Shown: positions 16,054 to 25,769 of the stretch, in pieces
How the letters are laid out: every line of letters starts with the position of its first letter
Numbering within the stretch: the stretch's first letter is position 1
Source: Pseudomonadota bacterium
GTDB taxonomy: Bacteria > SAR324 > XYD2-FULL-50-16 > JAHJRI01
Assembly: GCA_022360105.1 (NCBI GenBank)
Contig: JAKSDL010000100.1
Span: 1-42,959, forward strand
Direction: 5' to 3'
Length of the DNA stretch: 42,959 nt
Made by a program: the position numbers and the translations under genes
The notes under the pieces: generated by a model
What the model was told of the DNA's origin: nothing
What the model saw: only the letters and a program-made list of their open reading frames with translations
Database searches by the model: none

Positions 16054-16641
16054 CTAATTTAGAATAAATTCCGTAAACAAAATCTTCTTCACCGGGGTTG
16101 CATCATGAGATTCTGAATCGTCGATGAACTCCTGGGTAAAAAGGCTGTTGATTTTTTTGAAAATCTCTCTTTTAAGCAGGGCTTTACCGGAGGATGTCCT
16201 TAAGTCTTCACTGGTAAGGTTGCCCAATAGTGAGATAATCATATCGTCGATGATCGGTTCCCGGGACATCAGATATACTAGTGCGTCAGGATCCTCCAAG
16301 GCCGCCACCATCTGGATGGTAAGAAAATTTCTCCCATCTCTCAGGTTTACAACATATTTTTTAGCGGGTGTATAAATAGGATCTGTCAGCTTGGTGATAT
16401 CCTTCTCTGTAGATGCTGAAATGTCTTGATCTATCTGCTCTTGTGATGGTTGCTCGCCTGTGCCGGATGCGTCATCTTCCGAGGTAAAAAAAAGAAAATA
16501 CAAAGCTCCACCAACACCAATGAGAAGCAGTAACAATAAAACAATGATAATTAGAAATTTTTTGCCACCACCACCTTCTTCACCATCTTCTTCAGCCATT
16601 GAGCCTCCGCTGTCAAAGTTCATTTTGGATGCTTTTGCCAT
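16054..16641 (-). CDS. fliL: Flagellar basal body-associated protein FliL
   Basis: 195 aa with an acidic, glycine-rich N-terminus, one membrane segment at residues ~29-52 (LIIIVLLLLLLIGVGGALYF) and a periplasmic FliL domain: PAKKYVVNLRDGRNFLTIQM, ALYLMSREPII-like DALVYLMSREPIIDDMI, ISLLGNLTSEDLRTSSGKAL, and KKILFTEFILN at the end. FliL surrounds stator units and helps torque generation. It heads the short fliL-fliN-fliO cluster, which points to a functional flagellum encoded at several loci. Confidence 0.93.
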   Translation of the reverse strand: MAKASKMNFDSGGSMAEEDGEEGGGGKKFLIIIVLLLLLLIGVGGALYFLFFTSEDDASGTGEQPSQEQIDQDISASTEKDITKLTDPIYTPAKKYVVNLRDGRNFLTIQMVAALEDPDALVYLMSREPIIDDMIISLLGNLTSEDLRTSSGKALLKREIFKKINSLFTQEFIDDSESHDATPVKKILFTEFILN

Positions 16642-16717
16642 GATACAGCACCAAAAACACTAATCGATTAATATTATCTTTAAACTTGCAATTTCAAACG
16701 GTAACCTGTGAATTGAA

Positions 16718-16742
16718 ACCAATTTTTTCTACTCAAATTGGT
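16718..16742. repeat. 8-bp inverted repeat between the lipase gene and fliL
   Basis: ACCAATTT (16718-16725) and AAATTGGT (16735-16742) are exact inverted copies with a 9-nt loop. On the minus strand the hairpin sits ~90 bp downstream of the patatin-like gene and is followed by TTCAATTC. It may be a weak terminator or an operator ahead of fliL. Confidence 0.4.
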
Positions 16743-16832
16743 GTTACGGGAAAAATGCAAAAGGTAAGCCGTCTTTATTGAGGTACTATTTTCAAGCTGT
16801 CAGCCTGTTTCAGCTGGAATGTTTTGGTTGGG

Positions 16833-17726
16833 CTAAAAGAATAAAGCAGATCGGATCCGCTTCCAAAACAATTTCTTTTTTATTTTGTCAATAGTACTCA
16901 AGACAGTTTTCCTACCTTCTTCGATACACATATCAATTTTCGAAAAATCCGCCCAATGCATATCGCTCAAATCAACATTGATTGCAACATCAGCTTTCTC
17001 CAACCCAATTTCCTTCAAGTATTCTCTTGAACCTTCAGCTGCTCTTAAGGTAACCTCGAAGCCGTTCAGTTCCTTTTGTTCCTGGTCCATACCAGGGGCA
17101 ACATCAACGGCAATAACGAACTTTGCTCCTAACTTTTTAGCAATACTCACAGGAATAGGATTGATCCAGGAACCATCAACAAAGGTATCCTCGCCGGAGT
17201 GAACCGGGGGGAAAATTCCAGGAATGGCACAACTGGCCATTACCTTTTCGATGATTTCGCCTGAAGTGGAAACTTCTTCTTTTGCATTTCGAAGATTCAT
17301 GGAGATAAGTCCCAATTTAATGGGGCAATCTTCAATATTTCCTGGAGGGAGAATTTGCTCCATATTGGATCGGTAGGTTTTTTCAGAGATAAAAGAATTC
17401 TGTCTGATGGAAACGGCAAAAAACAAACCCGTTTGCACTACCTTTTTAAGAGAACCGAAATAGGAATTTGGTTCCAGGGAGCTTTCCTTGATTAGGTCCA
17501 GTCTTGTTCTGTCAAAATCAGGCGATCCGATGTATTCACTGATGTTTTTGATAGCTGTATCAATATCCGGATTAGCACCGTAAATGGCGCCTATCATAGC
17601 GCCAATACTGGTACCGGAAATGATGTCGATAGGTATGTTTGATTCAACCAGTGCTTTGATAACTCCAAGGTGAGCCAGTCCCCTGGCTGCACCTCCTCCC
17701 AATGCCAGTCCTACCTTGAAGCCCAT
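16833..17726 (-). CDS. Patatin-like phospholipase (RssA type)
   Basis: 297 aa. The Ser-Asp dyad of patatin lipases is complete: oxyanion loop GGGAARG (10-16), nucleophile S40 in GTSIG, and D184 in VDGS (a DGS variant of the usual DGG/DGA). LAHLGVIKALVE and ASCAIPGIFPPV are typical of the bacterial RssA/YlbK branch. It likely hydrolyses acyl ester bonds in membrane lipids; the substrate is unknown. No signal peptide, so cytoplasmic or membrane-peripheral. It follows aspS by 47 bp on the same strand. Confidence 0.9.
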   Translation of the reverse strand: MGFKVGLALGGGAARGLAHLGVIKALVESNIPIDIISGTSIGAMIGAIYGANPDIDTAIKNISEYIGSPDFDRTRLDLIKESSLEPNSYFGSLKKVVQTGLFFAVSIRQNSFISEKTYRSNMEQILPPGNIEDCPIKLGLISMNLRNAKEEVSTSGEIIEKVMASCAIPGIFPPVHSGEDTFVDGSWINPIPVSIAKKLGAKFVIAVDVAPGMDQEQKELNGFEVTLRAAEGSREYLKEIGLEKADVAINVDLSDMHWADFSKIDMCIEEGRKTVLSTIDKIKKKLFWKRIRSALFF

Positions 17727-17773
17727 TTGATTTTTGAAAAAGGTTGATATGAATGGTTTTTTAATTCATAATT

Positions 17774-19570
17774 CTACGAAACTGTTTTTCTAACTGCAAT
17801 ATTTAATTCACCAAGCTGAGTCTTGTCCACAGGCGAAGGTGCTTCTGTCAATAAACATGCCGCCTGCTGGGTTTTTGGAAAAGCGATGACGTCCCTGATT
17901 GATTCGGTGTCGGCAAGAAACATCATTATTCTGTCAAATCCAAAAGCCAATCCACCATGGGGCGGGGCACCTTGCTCCAGGGCATCAGTGAAAAACCCGA
18001 ATTTTGTTCTGGTCTCTTCTTCAGAAAGATCCAGCAATTTAAATACCCGCTCCTGAATATCCTTTTGATGTATTCTGATACTGCCGCCTCCCAGCTCAAC
18101 ACCGTTCAGAACCAGATCAAATGCGACAGACTTTATTTTAAAAGGATCTTCATGTTCCCATCTGTCCAGGTCTTCCGAATTGGGCATGGTAAACGGATGG
18201 TGAGAAGAAGTATAGCTTTTTGTTTCTTCGTCGTAATCGAACAGAGGAAATTCAGTGACCCAGACAAACCTGAATTCGTTGTTATCAATTAACCCTGTTT
18301 TACGTGCAATTTCCTTTCTTAGATTGCCCAGGGAGTCGTGAACAATTTTCGTCTGATCCGCTCCAAAAAGAATCAAATCACCAACCTTTGCCCCCGTCCT
18401 TTTGTTAATCTCCATAATTTCCTCCTCTGTAAAGAATTTGGAGATGGGGGACTGCCATCCTTCTTCTTTCATCTTTACGTAAGCAAGACCCTTAGCACGA
18501 TAAATCTTCACAAACTCGGTAAGATCATCCAGTTCCTTCCTGGACATTTTATCCCCGCCGGGAACCATCATGGCTTTCACGATTCCGCCGTTTTCGATAG
18601 CTCCGGAGAATACCTTAAAATTACAATTTGCAGCGACATCGCTCAGATCAATCAAAGGCAGATCAAAGCGTAAATCAGGGGCATCACTTCCGTATTTTTC
18701 TACGGCTTCGGTGTAAGTCATGCGTTGAATGGGCAATTGAACATCATAACCTATTACTTCTTTGAACAGGTTACCGACCATCTGTTCCATCAAATCCAAT
18801 ATCTCTTCCTGGTTGGTAAAGGAGAGCTCGATATCGATTTGGGTGAACTCAGGCTGTCTGTTACCTCTTAAATCTTCATCCCTGAAACATTTTACGATTT
18901 GAAAATATCTGTCATAACCGCTAACCATCAACATCTGTTTAAATAACTGAGGCGATTGAGGAAGCGCAAAAAACTTTCCGGGATTTACGCGAGAGGGTAC
19001 AAGAAAATCTCGGGCACCTTCAGGTGTGGATTTAGTTAATACAGGCGTTTCTATTTCAAAAAAGCCATTATCAAAGAAAAAGTTTCTTACTACCTGGGCT
19101 GCCTTGGAGCGCATCATTAGGATTTTCTGCATGGCAGGTTTACGTAGATCCAGTGTTCTGAATTTCAACCTGGTCTTTTCACCAACTTCTTGCTGTTCAT
19201 CCGAAATTTGGAAAGGAAGCAGAGAACAGGTATTCAATATCTTCAGTTCTTTTACATGAAGCTCAACTTCTCCGGTTACCATTTTTGGATTAATAGTTTC
19301 CGGATCACGTTTGGCAATGACTCCTTTTACGGCTATCACAAACTCAGATCTGAGTTTGTCGGCTTTTTCAAACGAATCTGTATCATGCTGAGTTGCGAAT
19401 ACTACCTGGGAGTAACCGGAATAGTCTCTTAAGTCACAAAATATAACACCGCCATGGTCTCTTCTATTGTTTATCCATCCCATCAAAATATGTTCACTTC
19501 CAATATCACTGGATCTAAGGTCTCCACACATTTTTGTTCGTTGCCAGTTTACTATTTGATCAAGCTCCAT
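17774..19570 (-). CDS. aspS: Aspartate--tRNA ligase
   Basis: 598 aa, the bacterial class II type. An N-terminal OB-fold anticodon-binding domain ([32 protein letters not shown]) is followed by the catalytic core with motif 2 [20 protein letters not shown], a GAD insertion domain (residues ~310-420) and motif 3 [14 protein letters not shown]. Whether it is discriminating (tRNA-Asp only) or also charges tRNA-Asn cannot be settled by eye. The ATG has AAAGGA ~11 bases upstream. A 458-bp gene-free region lies upstream. Confidence 0.97.
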   Translation of the reverse strand: MELDQIVNWQRTKMCGDLRSSDIGSEHILMGWINNRRDHGGVIFCDLRDYSGYSQVVFATQHDTDSFEKADKLRSEFVIAVKGVIAKRDPETINPKMVTGEVELHVKELKILNTCSLLPFQISDEQQEVGEKTRLKFRTLDLRKPAMQKILMMRSKAAQVVRNFFFDNGFFEIETPVLTKSTPEGARDFLVPSRVNPGKFFALPQSPQLFKQMLMVSGYDRYFQIVKCFRDEDLRGNRQPEFTQIDIELSFTNQEEILDLMEQMVGNLFKEVIGYDVQLPIQRMTYTEAVEKYGSDAPDLRFDLPLIDLSDVAANCNFKVFSGAIENGGIVKAMMVPGGDKMSRKELDDLTEFVKIYRAKGLAYVKMKEEGWQSPISKFFTEEEIMEINKRTGAKVGDLILFGADQTKIVHDSLGNLRKEIARKTGLIDNNEFRFVWVTEFPLFDYDEETKSYTSSHHPFTMPNSEDLDRWEHEDPFKIKSVAFDLVLNGVELGGGSIRIHQKDIQERVFKLLDLSEEETRTKFGFFTDALEQGAPPHGGLAFGFDRIMMFLADTESIRDVIAFPKTQQAACLLTEAPSPVDKTQLGELNIAVRKTVS

Positions 19571-19778
19571 GGTTTATCAGTCCTTTTCTGTTGTTAAAAT
19601 GTGATTGATTACAATAATGAATTGCTTTTGATGGGAATTGAAAGCAGGATTTTTTTTCAGAATCAGAAGTCAGCCCAACGACTTTCCGTTCTAAGTATAA
19701 CCTAACTGAGACTTCCCAGCTGGTATTCCGCTGGAAGATGGTCCAATTTCCTAAATGCTTTTTTCCAACCGTTAGTTT

Positions 19779-19800
19779 GCATTATTGTACATAATGATGC
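19779..19800. repeat. 22-bp near-palindrome upstream of aspS
   Basis: GCATTATTGTACATAATGATGC pairs end to end, with two G-T mismatches across the dyad. The motif TTTGCATT recurs just to the right. It could be an operator for aspS or simply a weak hairpin; no regulator is identified. Confidence 0.35.
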
Positions 19801-19972
19801 AATTTGCATTGATTTGTTTTTCGTATTCGCATCAATGTGATCCAAAAATAGCGGCACCTAACATCGAAAATATAAAAGGCTGAAGTTGACTGAGCAGTCG
19901 TTATCTGTCGTTAGGTAGGCTGGACGTTGCTGTTAGATTGGCTAACCGCTGGAAACACGGTAATTTAATTTC

Positions 19973-20002
19973 GGGAAACAGGTTTTTTAATACCTATTTC
20001 CC
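19973..20002 (-). terminator. Hairpin downstream of rpoD
   Basis: On the minus strand GGGAAATAGGT pairs with ACCTGTTTCCC (11 bp with one G-U pair, 8-nt loop), 27 bp after the rpoD stop. It is followed by GAAATTAAATTA rather than a U-run, so it may stabilise the 3' end or act as a weak terminator. Confidence 0.45.
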
Positions 20003-20028
20003 AATTATTATCAAGTATTGACGAACTC

Positions 20029-22227
20029 CTACTCGTAGAAGCTTTTCAGCATTCTTGATCGTGTTGGATGTCGAAGCTTTCTTAATGCTTTGGCCTCGAT
20101 TTGACGAATTCTTTCACGTGTCACATCAAAATCCTGACCAACCTCTTCCAGGGTGTGGTCTTTTTTCTCATCGATTCCAAACCGCATTTTTAATACTTTT
20201 TCTTCCCTTGGGGTCAAGGTTCCCAGGACCTTTCTGGTTACGTCCGCCAGGTAAGTATTTACAACCGATTCACTGGGAAGAACGGCTGTTGCGTCCGGAA
20301 TAAAATCTCCAAGATGGGAATCATCCTCATCACCGATTGGTGTTTCCAGTGAGATAGGCTCCTTGGCTATTTTCAAGACTTTGCGTACCTTTTCTACGGG
20401 CAGATCCATTTTAACGCTAATTTCTTCAGGTGAAGGTTCTCGTCCAAATTCCTGTACAAGGTGTCTTGAGGTCCTAATCAGTTTATTGATTGTTTCAATC
20501 ATATGAACAGGGATTCGGATCGTTCTTGCCTGATCTGCAATAGCCCTGGTTATGGCCTGTCTAATCCACCAGGTGGCATAGGTTGAAAACTTGTATCCTC
20601 TTCGATATTCAAACTTATCAACAGCCTTCATCAAACCGATGTTACCCTCTTGAATCAGATCCAGAAATTGCAGGCCGCGGTTGGTGTATTTTTTCGCGAT
20701 ACTGATAACCAATCGCAGGTTAGCTTCAACCAACATGCTTTTAGCGTTACTTACTTTGCGTTCCGCACCCTTCAATCTTTTGATTTCTGAACGGAATTTA
20801 TCGAGTTTAACATCTGTTTGGTGGATCATCTTATCAATTCGACGCCCTCCGGCCTGAACTTTTTCCAAAATTCGACGAGCAACCCTGAAGCTATGCTTGG
20901 TGAGCTTTTTGAGTTGCACTTCCACCATTTCACATTTGTCTTGATTGTTTTCATCCCACTCATCAACTAGGCCTGAAACCTGGGCTACAGGAGCATGCAA
21001 GTCGCGCTGGTATCTGGAAAGCTGGGTAAATGTTAAGTCGATTTTATCGTTGTGGTGCAGCATGACACGAAACATGGTGTCGATCTGCTTGGTATTGAAG
21101 TTGATACTGCGTAGCGATTTCAAAAGCAGGAACTTGGCTTCTTCGTATTCAGCTTCGTATTCACGTTTTTTCTTCTGATCTTTGATACTATCCAGTTTTA
21201 CACTAAACTTGTTTCTATCTTCAAAGTGTTTTTTTGCTGTTTTCAGTTTTACTAATACTTGATCAGCTGCTTGGGATTCTTCTTCGATCACTTGATCATC
21301 TTCATCAATTCCGGAAACGATATCCCGAGCCCTTGCTTTACCGTTCTTTAATTTCTTACCCAAATCAAACAGATAGTTGATAATCAGCTCAGACCGCAAA
21401 AGAATATCGAGCATTTCGTGCTGACCTTTTTCAATCATTTTTGCGATCTCGACCTCACCTTCTCTGGTCAGAAGTTTGATCGATCCCATCTCTCGCAAAT
21501 ACATACGAACAGGGTCATCTGAATTTTGATCTGTTGAGACAGTTTTGGCTTTGGTTTCTTTAGCGGATTCTTTCAGTTCTTCTTCATCGAACTCTTCATC
21601 ATCCGATTCGCCATTTTCCTCAAGTTCATCGACGATGCTGCCGTCATCTTCCAGATCATCATCGGATAACACAAACTTCTCCTCGTCGGCATCAGCAGGA
21701 GGAGCAAAATCATCATCTTCATCTACTTTTTTATCCGCTGTCGTAGGGGATGTTTCAGCTTCACCATCATCATCGGATTTAGCTGAAGTTTCAGCTTTCA
21801 AACTGGAGCTGAGGGCGTCGTCGAAGTCTTTGCCTTCGTCTGGATCACTTTCAGCTACGATTTCTTCTTCCTGCTCTTCGAGTTTGACTTTCTTTTTGCT
21901 TGATTTAGCTGCTTTTTTCTCTTTAACCGATGCCTCTTTTTTATCTGCCCCACGTTTTTTTGTGGAGTCTACGATTTCGATATTTTTATCGGCCAGGTAA
22001 TCGTAAAGAGCGTTCAGAACTTTTTCTGTCGGTTCTCCAGGAAATATGCTTTTAATTTCAATATCGGTTACAAACCCTTTGGTTTTCCCTTTTGCTGTAA
22101 GATCTTTAATGATTTTTTCGATCTCTTTTTGGGTGAATTTCCTGGTTTTCGCCGCTTTGACGCTTTTTTCTTTTTTAGTGGTTTTTGAGACCTTTTCGAT
22201 TTTTTCTTTCAAGTTTTTCTTTCTCAT
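20029..22227 (-). CDS. rpoD: RNA polymerase primary sigma factor (sigma-70)
   Basis: The ATG at 22227 is preferred because AAGGA lies 8 bases upstream; the ATG at 22236 (3 residues longer, the numbering used here, 735 aa) directly abuts that motif. Region 1.1 is at ~34-90. A Lys/Glu/Asp/Ser-rich low-complexity stretch spans ~95-238. Region 1.2 begins [13 protein letters not shown] (~241). A non-conserved region follows. Region 2 contains [13 protein letters not shown] and [10 protein letters not shown] (~505-563), and region 4 has the helix-turn-helix [20 protein letters not shown] (~695-714). All promoter-contact regions look intact. It follows dnaG in the old dnaG-rpoD arrangement, with its own promoter in the 127-bp gap. 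Confidence 0.97.
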   Translation of the reverse strand: MRKKNLKEKIEKVSKTTKKEKSVKAAKTRKFTQKEIEKIIKDLTAKGKTKGFVTDIEIKSIFPGEPTEKVLNALYDYLADKNIEIVDSTKKRGADKKEASVKEKKAAKSSKKKVKLEEQEEEIVAESDPDEGKDFDDALSSSLKAETSAKSDDDGEAETSPTTADKKVDEDDDFAPPADADEEKFVLSDDDLEDDGSIVDELEENGESDDEEFDEEELKESAKETKAKTVSTDQNSDDPVRMYLREMGSIKLLTREGEVEIAKMIEKGQHEMLDILLRSELIINYLFDLGKKLKNGKARARDIVSGIDEDDQVIEEESQAADQVLVKLKTAKKHFEDRNKFSVKLDSIKDQKKKREYEAEYEEAKFLLLKSLRSINFNTKQIDTMFRVMLHHNDKIDLTFTQLSRYQRDLHAPVAQVSGLVDEWDENNQDKCEMVEVQLKKLTKHSFRVARRILEKVQAGGRRIDKMIHQTDVKLDKFRSEIKRLKGAERKVSNAKSMLVEANLRLVISIAKKYTNRGLQFLDLIQEGNIGLMKAVDKFEYRRGYKFSTYATWWIRQAITRAIADQARTIRIPVHMIETINKLIRTSRHLVQEFGREPSPEEISVKMDLPVEKVRKVLKIAKEPISLETPIGDEDDSHLGDFIPDATAVLPSESVVNTYLADVTRKVLGTLTPREEKVLKMRFGIDEKKDHTLEEVGQDFDVTRERIRQIEAKALRKLRHPTRSRMLKSFYE

Positions 22228-22287
22228 GGTCTTCATCCTTAGGATTACAGAGACGATTAAGTTTTTTATTCAAAACTATCTCAAATA

Positions 22288-22296
22288 AGTATATCA
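22288..22296 (-). promoter_or_regulatory. Extended -10 promoter of rpoD
   Basis: Minus-strand TGATATACT: an extended -10 (TG plus one base) joined to TATACT (5 of 6 matches). The -35 position, 17 bases upstream, reads TGCAGA, a poor match, as is usual for extended -10 promoters. Predicted start near 22281, giving a ~54-nt leader. It overlaps one arm of an inverted repeat. Confidence 0.5.
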
Positions 22297-22330
22297 GAAA
22301 TTTTAGCGAATCTGCAGTATAAATTTCTGA
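22294..22330. repeat. 10-bp perfect inverted repeat spanning the rpoD promoter
   Basis: TCAGAAATTT (22294-22303) and AAATTTCTGA (22321-22330) are exact inverted copies separated by 17 bp. One arm ends inside the extended -10 of rpoD; the other is 24 bp beyond the dnaG stop. Possible roles are an operator or a dnaG-rpoD attenuating hairpin. There is no U-tract, and the stem is AT-rich. Confidence 0.55.
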
Positions 22331-22354
22331 TTAAACCGGACTTTTATCCTTAAG

Positions 22355-24175
22355 TTAAGGATTGTTTTTTTTTCGATTTTCAGCCAAACGTTCCACAGCA
22401 CTTTTTTCAGCACCGGAAGGAAACAGTTTTAACTTTTTGATATCATAACTTCTGCGTTTTTTCTTCAAACGTTCAATTAAAATGTTTAATGCTAATTCAG
22501 AGAAACTGCTGATAGATTGTTCGTGATTGATCTTTAAATTCTCCATCTCTTGAGTGCTGGGTCTGGGTTGACTTGGTCCTTTGTACTCAGTCCCAAAATG
22601 CAAGAGGTGCATTAATAATTCATTAAACTCAATAAATTGATCCGGAAAAGATTTAGCCTCCAGTGTTTTAAACTCTTCATCACTTAACTGCAAAAATCGC
22701 GCATAAACATGCGAAAGTTTTTGATGAATAAACTCTTCGGGCTTAACTTTTTCCCTGGCAAGCGTGATCGCTTGAACATGATTCATCAGATACTGTAGAA
22801 ACTGAATCTCGTGTAAGTACTCTTTATCAAATTTAAAAAGAGTTGTTTCCTCTTGGATGGTGGTTTGATTAGTTTTCTTCGTATCTGATTTGCTAATCAG
22901 CTGTTGAATATTTTTCTTGCTGATTTTAGTAAGCTCGACAACCTTGTTTAAAAACAGCTCTCGTTTGGTTGTCGATTTAATAAACTGCTCGTAACTCAGT
23001 ATCTCTTTAATGAGATTTTCGCTTTGGCTAACCCCTTTAAATTGGTTTGTGATAATTGATATAATAAATTCAAAATCATAGGCAGCTTTTTCCACCAGGT
23101 TGCTAAAGTCCTGATTGGTGTATTTCTTAAAATAGTCGTCGGGGTCCAACCCTTCGGGTAGAACGACGACCTTGCTGTCAAGGCCATTCTCAATAAAAAG
23201 TCTGGCGGAACGATCTGCAGCTTTTATGCCTGCTTTATCACCATCAAACAACAGAATAACCTCTTCTGCGCCACATATTTTGAGATTGTTGATGTGCTCC
23301 CCGGTGACCGCAGTTCCACATGTGGCTATCGATTCCTGCCAGCCCTGCTCATGCAATCTGATTACATCCAAATACCCTTCCACCAGTATTGCCCTGCGTT
23401 TTCTGCGAATATCGTTGACAGCTTTGTCAATTCCGTAAAAAACGTAACTTTTTTTGTAAAGATCTGTTTCCGGAGGATTGAGATATTTTGGCTCATCATC
23501 CCCTATGCTTCTTCCGGCAAAACCCAGTAAACGCCCTCTTTTATCCCTGATTGGGAAAATCAGCCGGTTTCGCATGCGATCATAGGTGTTTCCCTTATCT
23601 CCCTTTTTAATTAATCCCGCATTTTCCTGGATCTCAATGGATATCGATTTTTTTGATAAGTACTGACTTAAGTTCTGCCAGCCTGGTGCCACATACCCAA
23701 GTTGGAAAGCTGAAACCAAGTCATTGGAAATTCCTCTTTCTGAGAGATATTTTTTTATCTCACTGGCTTCGGAAGCACTTTGAAGATTACCCTTAAAAAA
23801 ATTGAAACTGTGGTTCAAGCACTGGTCAATATTTGATTTTACCGGCTTGAATTCAGTTTGATTGCTTGACTGCTCAAGCCTTATTCCACCTCTTTTTGCT
23901 AAAAATCTAACCGCTTCAACAAATTGAAGATTTTCAATGCTCATTACGAAACGGATTGAATCTCCGGATTCTCCGCAGCCATAGCATTTAAAATTTTGAT
24001 AAGAGGGTGAAACGGTAAATGAAGGGGTTTTTTCCTGGTGAAAGGGACATAGTCCTAAGAAATTTTTGCCGGATGGCTTTAAAAGAACGTAGTCGTTTAT
24101 AAGTTGAACAATATCATTGGCTTTTAGAATCTGTTCTTTCTGCTCTTGAGAGATAAAGCCTGATCTTGTGGACAT
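22355..24175 (-). CDS. dnaG: DNA primase
   Basis: Synthesises RNA primers at the replication fork. 606 aa. The N-terminal CHC2 zinc finger uses C43, H46, C64 and C67 (CPFH, CYGC). The catalytic core has TYDRMRNRLIFPIRD (~197-211) and GFAGRSIGDDEPKYLNPPET. The TOPRIM motifs are E266 in LVEGYLDVI and D311/D313 in LLFDGDKAG. The C-terminal ~170 residues form the helical helicase-binding part, which is poorly conserved. It lies between mqnD (45-bp gap) and rpoD on the same strand. Confidence 0.97.
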   Translation of the reverse strand: MSTRSGFISQEQKEQILKANDIVQLINDYVLLKPSGKNFLGLCPFHQEKTPSFTVSPSYQNFKCYGCGESGDSIRFVMSIENLQFVEAVRFLAKRGGIRLEQSSNQTEFKPVKSNIDQCLNHSFNFFKGNLQSASEASEIKKYLSERGISNDLVSAFQLGYVAPGWQNLSQYLSKKSISIEIQENAGLIKKGDKGNTYDRMRNRLIFPIRDKRGRLLGFAGRSIGDDEPKYLNPPETDLYKKSYVFYGIDKAVNDIRRKRRAILVEGYLDVIRLHEQGWQESIATCGTAVTGEHINNLKICGAEEVILLFDGDKAGIKAADRSARLFIENGLDSKVVVLPEGLDPDDYFKKYTNQDFSNLVEKAAYDFEFIISIITNQFKGVSQSENLIKEILSYEQFIKSTTKRELFLNKVVELTKISKKNIQQLISKSDTKKTNQTTIQEETTLFKFDKEYLHEIQFLQYLMNHVQAITLAREKVKPEEFIHQKLSHVYARFLQLSDEEFKTLEAKSFPDQFIEFNELLMHLLHFGTEYKGPSQPRPSTQEMENLKINHEQSISSFSELALNILIERLKKKRRSYDIKKLKLFPSGAEKSAVERLAENRKKNNP

Positions 24176-24220
24176 AATCTCTTATCGCTTTATTCAGATC
24201 TAAAAATAGAAAATCGGATT

Positions 24221-25054
24221 CTAGCCGATAAATAGCTGGCCGTTTCTATTTTTGCTATGATCCGGTAACAAATCTAGCTGTGCGCTACGTTCGTACAATA
24301 ATTCTATCGATCTTCTTCCTTCAACTCCCAGATCTTTGGAATAGTCATTTACGTATAAACTAATATGATCGGCAATGACTTGATCTTCCATTTCCTGTGC
24401 GTTTTCTTTGATAAACGCCCTGGCCGATTCCGGATGTTTTTCGGCATAGTTGATCGATTCCCTGATTAGTGATTGAATGCGAACCTGGTCTTTCTTATCA
24501 ACTTTGTTAGAGATGATAATCCCTCCAAGGGGAATCAGGGAATTTGTTGTATCTTCCCACCATTGCCCGAGATCCAACAGGCAATTCAAATCGAATGTTT
24601 GGTAAGTAAATCTCGACTCATGTATGATAACACCTGCATCCACAGTGCCATCGATTATCGCGGGAATGATCTTGTCAAAAGGCATTTGCTTAAACTTAAA
24701 ATCGCCTGGAACAGCCATTTGAAAAAGAAGGCTGGCTGTTGTTAATTCCCCTGGCAGTGCAATAGCCCCTTTTGTTGGTATATGTTGTGACTTTCCGATT
24801 AACATGGGTCCGCATCCTTTACCTAATGCCCCGCCACTGGAAAGTAGTTTGTAATTATCTAGAACGTGAAACCAAGCATGGGTTGAGATTTTGGTGATAT
24901 CCAGTTCAGCGTTTAACGCCATCTGGTTGAGTGTCTCCACATCTTCGATGTGAACCTTGAAACGGAGATCTTCACCTATTTTTTGATGAATTAACGCGTC
25001 AAAGATATAAGTGTCGTTCGGACATGGAGAAAAGCCCAGCGAGAATTCACGCAT
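24221..25054 (-). CDS. mqnD: 1,4-dihydroxy-6-naphthoate synthase
   Basis: Enzyme of the futalosine route to menaquinone; it cleaves cyclic dehypoxanthine futalosine to 1,4-dihydroxy-6-naphthoate. 277 aa with the periplasmic-binding-protein-like fold. Motifs: LGFSPCPNDTYIFDAL, DITKISTHAWFHVLDNYKLL, GGALGKGCGPMLIG and IHESRFTYQ. GCGP and the N-terminal SPCPNDT distinguish MqnD from MqnA. No signal peptide. The other mqn genes are elsewhere. It sits between rpsT (30-bp gap) and dnaG, probably in the same transcript, an odd place for a quinone gene. Confidence 0.92.
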   Translation of the reverse strand: MREFSLGFSPCPNDTYIFDALIHQKIGEDLRFKVHIEDVETLNQMALNAELDITKISTHAWFHVLDNYKLLSSGGALGKGCGPMLIGKSQHIPTKGAIALPGELTTASLLFQMAVPGDFKFKQMPFDKIIPAIIDGTVDAGVIIHESRFTYQTFDLNCLLDLGQWWEDTTNSLIPLGGIIISNKVDKKDQVRIQSLIRESINYAEKHPESARAFIKENAQEMEDQVIADHISLYVNDYSKDLGVEGRRSIELLYERSAQLDLLPDHSKNRNGQLFIG

Positions 25055-25084
25055 TGATATTATTTTATCAATTCCGAAATAAAA

Positions 25085-25357
25085 TTAAGCGTCAGCCAAC
25101 GCTTTATTTAACATAATGGTGATTTTTGATTTATTTCTAGAAGCTGTATTCTTTGGTACAACACCCTTGGTGTTTGCCTTATCAATCACTTTATGAATTG
25201 ACGGCAACATGTTTTTTGCCTCCTCAAGCTTCTTTTCTGTAATCAATTCAACAAATTTTTTGATCTCTGTTTTATAACTTGATTTTAGCGCTCTATTGCG
25301 GAGGCGTCTTTTAATGTTCTGTCGAGCTCTTTTTGCTGCGGATTTATGATTTGCCAT
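25085..25357 (-). CDS. rpsT: 30S ribosomal protein S20
   Basis: 90 aa. It begins ANHKSAAKRARQNIKRRLRN, the S20 hallmark, is strongly basic and helical, and binds 16S rRNA. AGGG lies ~6 bases before the ATG. It is in the minus-strand run between yraN (34-bp gap) and mqnD. Confidence 0.96.
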   Translation of the reverse strand: MANHKSAAKRARQNIKRRLRNRALKSSYKTEIKKFVELITEKKLEEAKNMLPSIHKVIDKANTKGVVPKNTASRNKSKITIMLNKALADA

Positions 25358-25391
25358 AGTTACCCTGATAGTCTCTTTGATAGTTTAATTA

Positions 25392-25760
25392 TCAAAATGC
25401 ATTTTCAACGTGTTCCAAAGAAAATTGACCGTCATGCTGGAACACGATGCCAATGACATCAAAACGAGGTTGTTTAGTTCTTATATTGTTTCGTTCCAAA
25501 TATGCCTTCCCCAGGTATCGGATCCTGTTGCATTTTGCCTTGGTCATGGAAATAAACGGACTGACAGCAGGGTTTGATTCCTTTCGTGACTTAACTTCAA
25601 CAAAAACCAAGTATTCATCTTTTTCAGCAATTATATCAATTTCACCTTGCTTTATTCTCTCGTTACAAGCTTCAATCCGGTAACCTTTTTTCTCAAGGTG
25701 TGAGACGGCAATTTCTTCCCCTCTACGTCCTAATTGCAACCGATTTTTGTTTGGCGGCAT
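25392..25760 (-). CDS. yraN: YraN/UPF0102 family nuclease-like protein
   Basis: 122 aa with a restriction-endonuclease-like fold: LGRRGEEIAVSHLEKKGYRI, NERIKQGEIDIIAEKDEYLVFVEVKSRK, with the E..D..E.K metal-binding pattern kept. The family's cellular role is not established. The usual partner rnhB, often found before yraN, is absent; yraN follows rplS by only 9 bp, implying co-translation. Normal family length. Confidence 0.92.
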   Translation of the reverse strand: MPPNKNRLQLGRRGEEIAVSHLEKKGYRIEACNERIKQGEIDIIAEKDEYLVFVEVKSRKESNPAVSPFISMTKAKCNRIRYLGKAYLERNNIRTKQPRFDVIGIVFQHDGQFSLEHVENAF

Positions 25761-25769
25761 ACCTGTTTG

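Larger units (their letters stand above)
19571..20028. other. 458-bp gene-free region between rpoD and aspS
   Basis: No convincing ORF or RNA gene was seen. It must hold the aspS promoter (minus strand); a TGTAAT near 19610 is a possible -10, without a good -35. It also holds a near-palindrome at 19779-19800 and a hairpin after rpoD at 19973-20002. The sequence is moderately AT-rich and otherwise featureless. Confidence 0.5.

Noticed and set aside
21545..22000. 151-aa Ser-rich plus-strand ORF
   Set aside because: Antisense shadow of the Asp/Glu-rich segment of rpoD (GAT/GAA codons read as Ser/Phe on the other strand).
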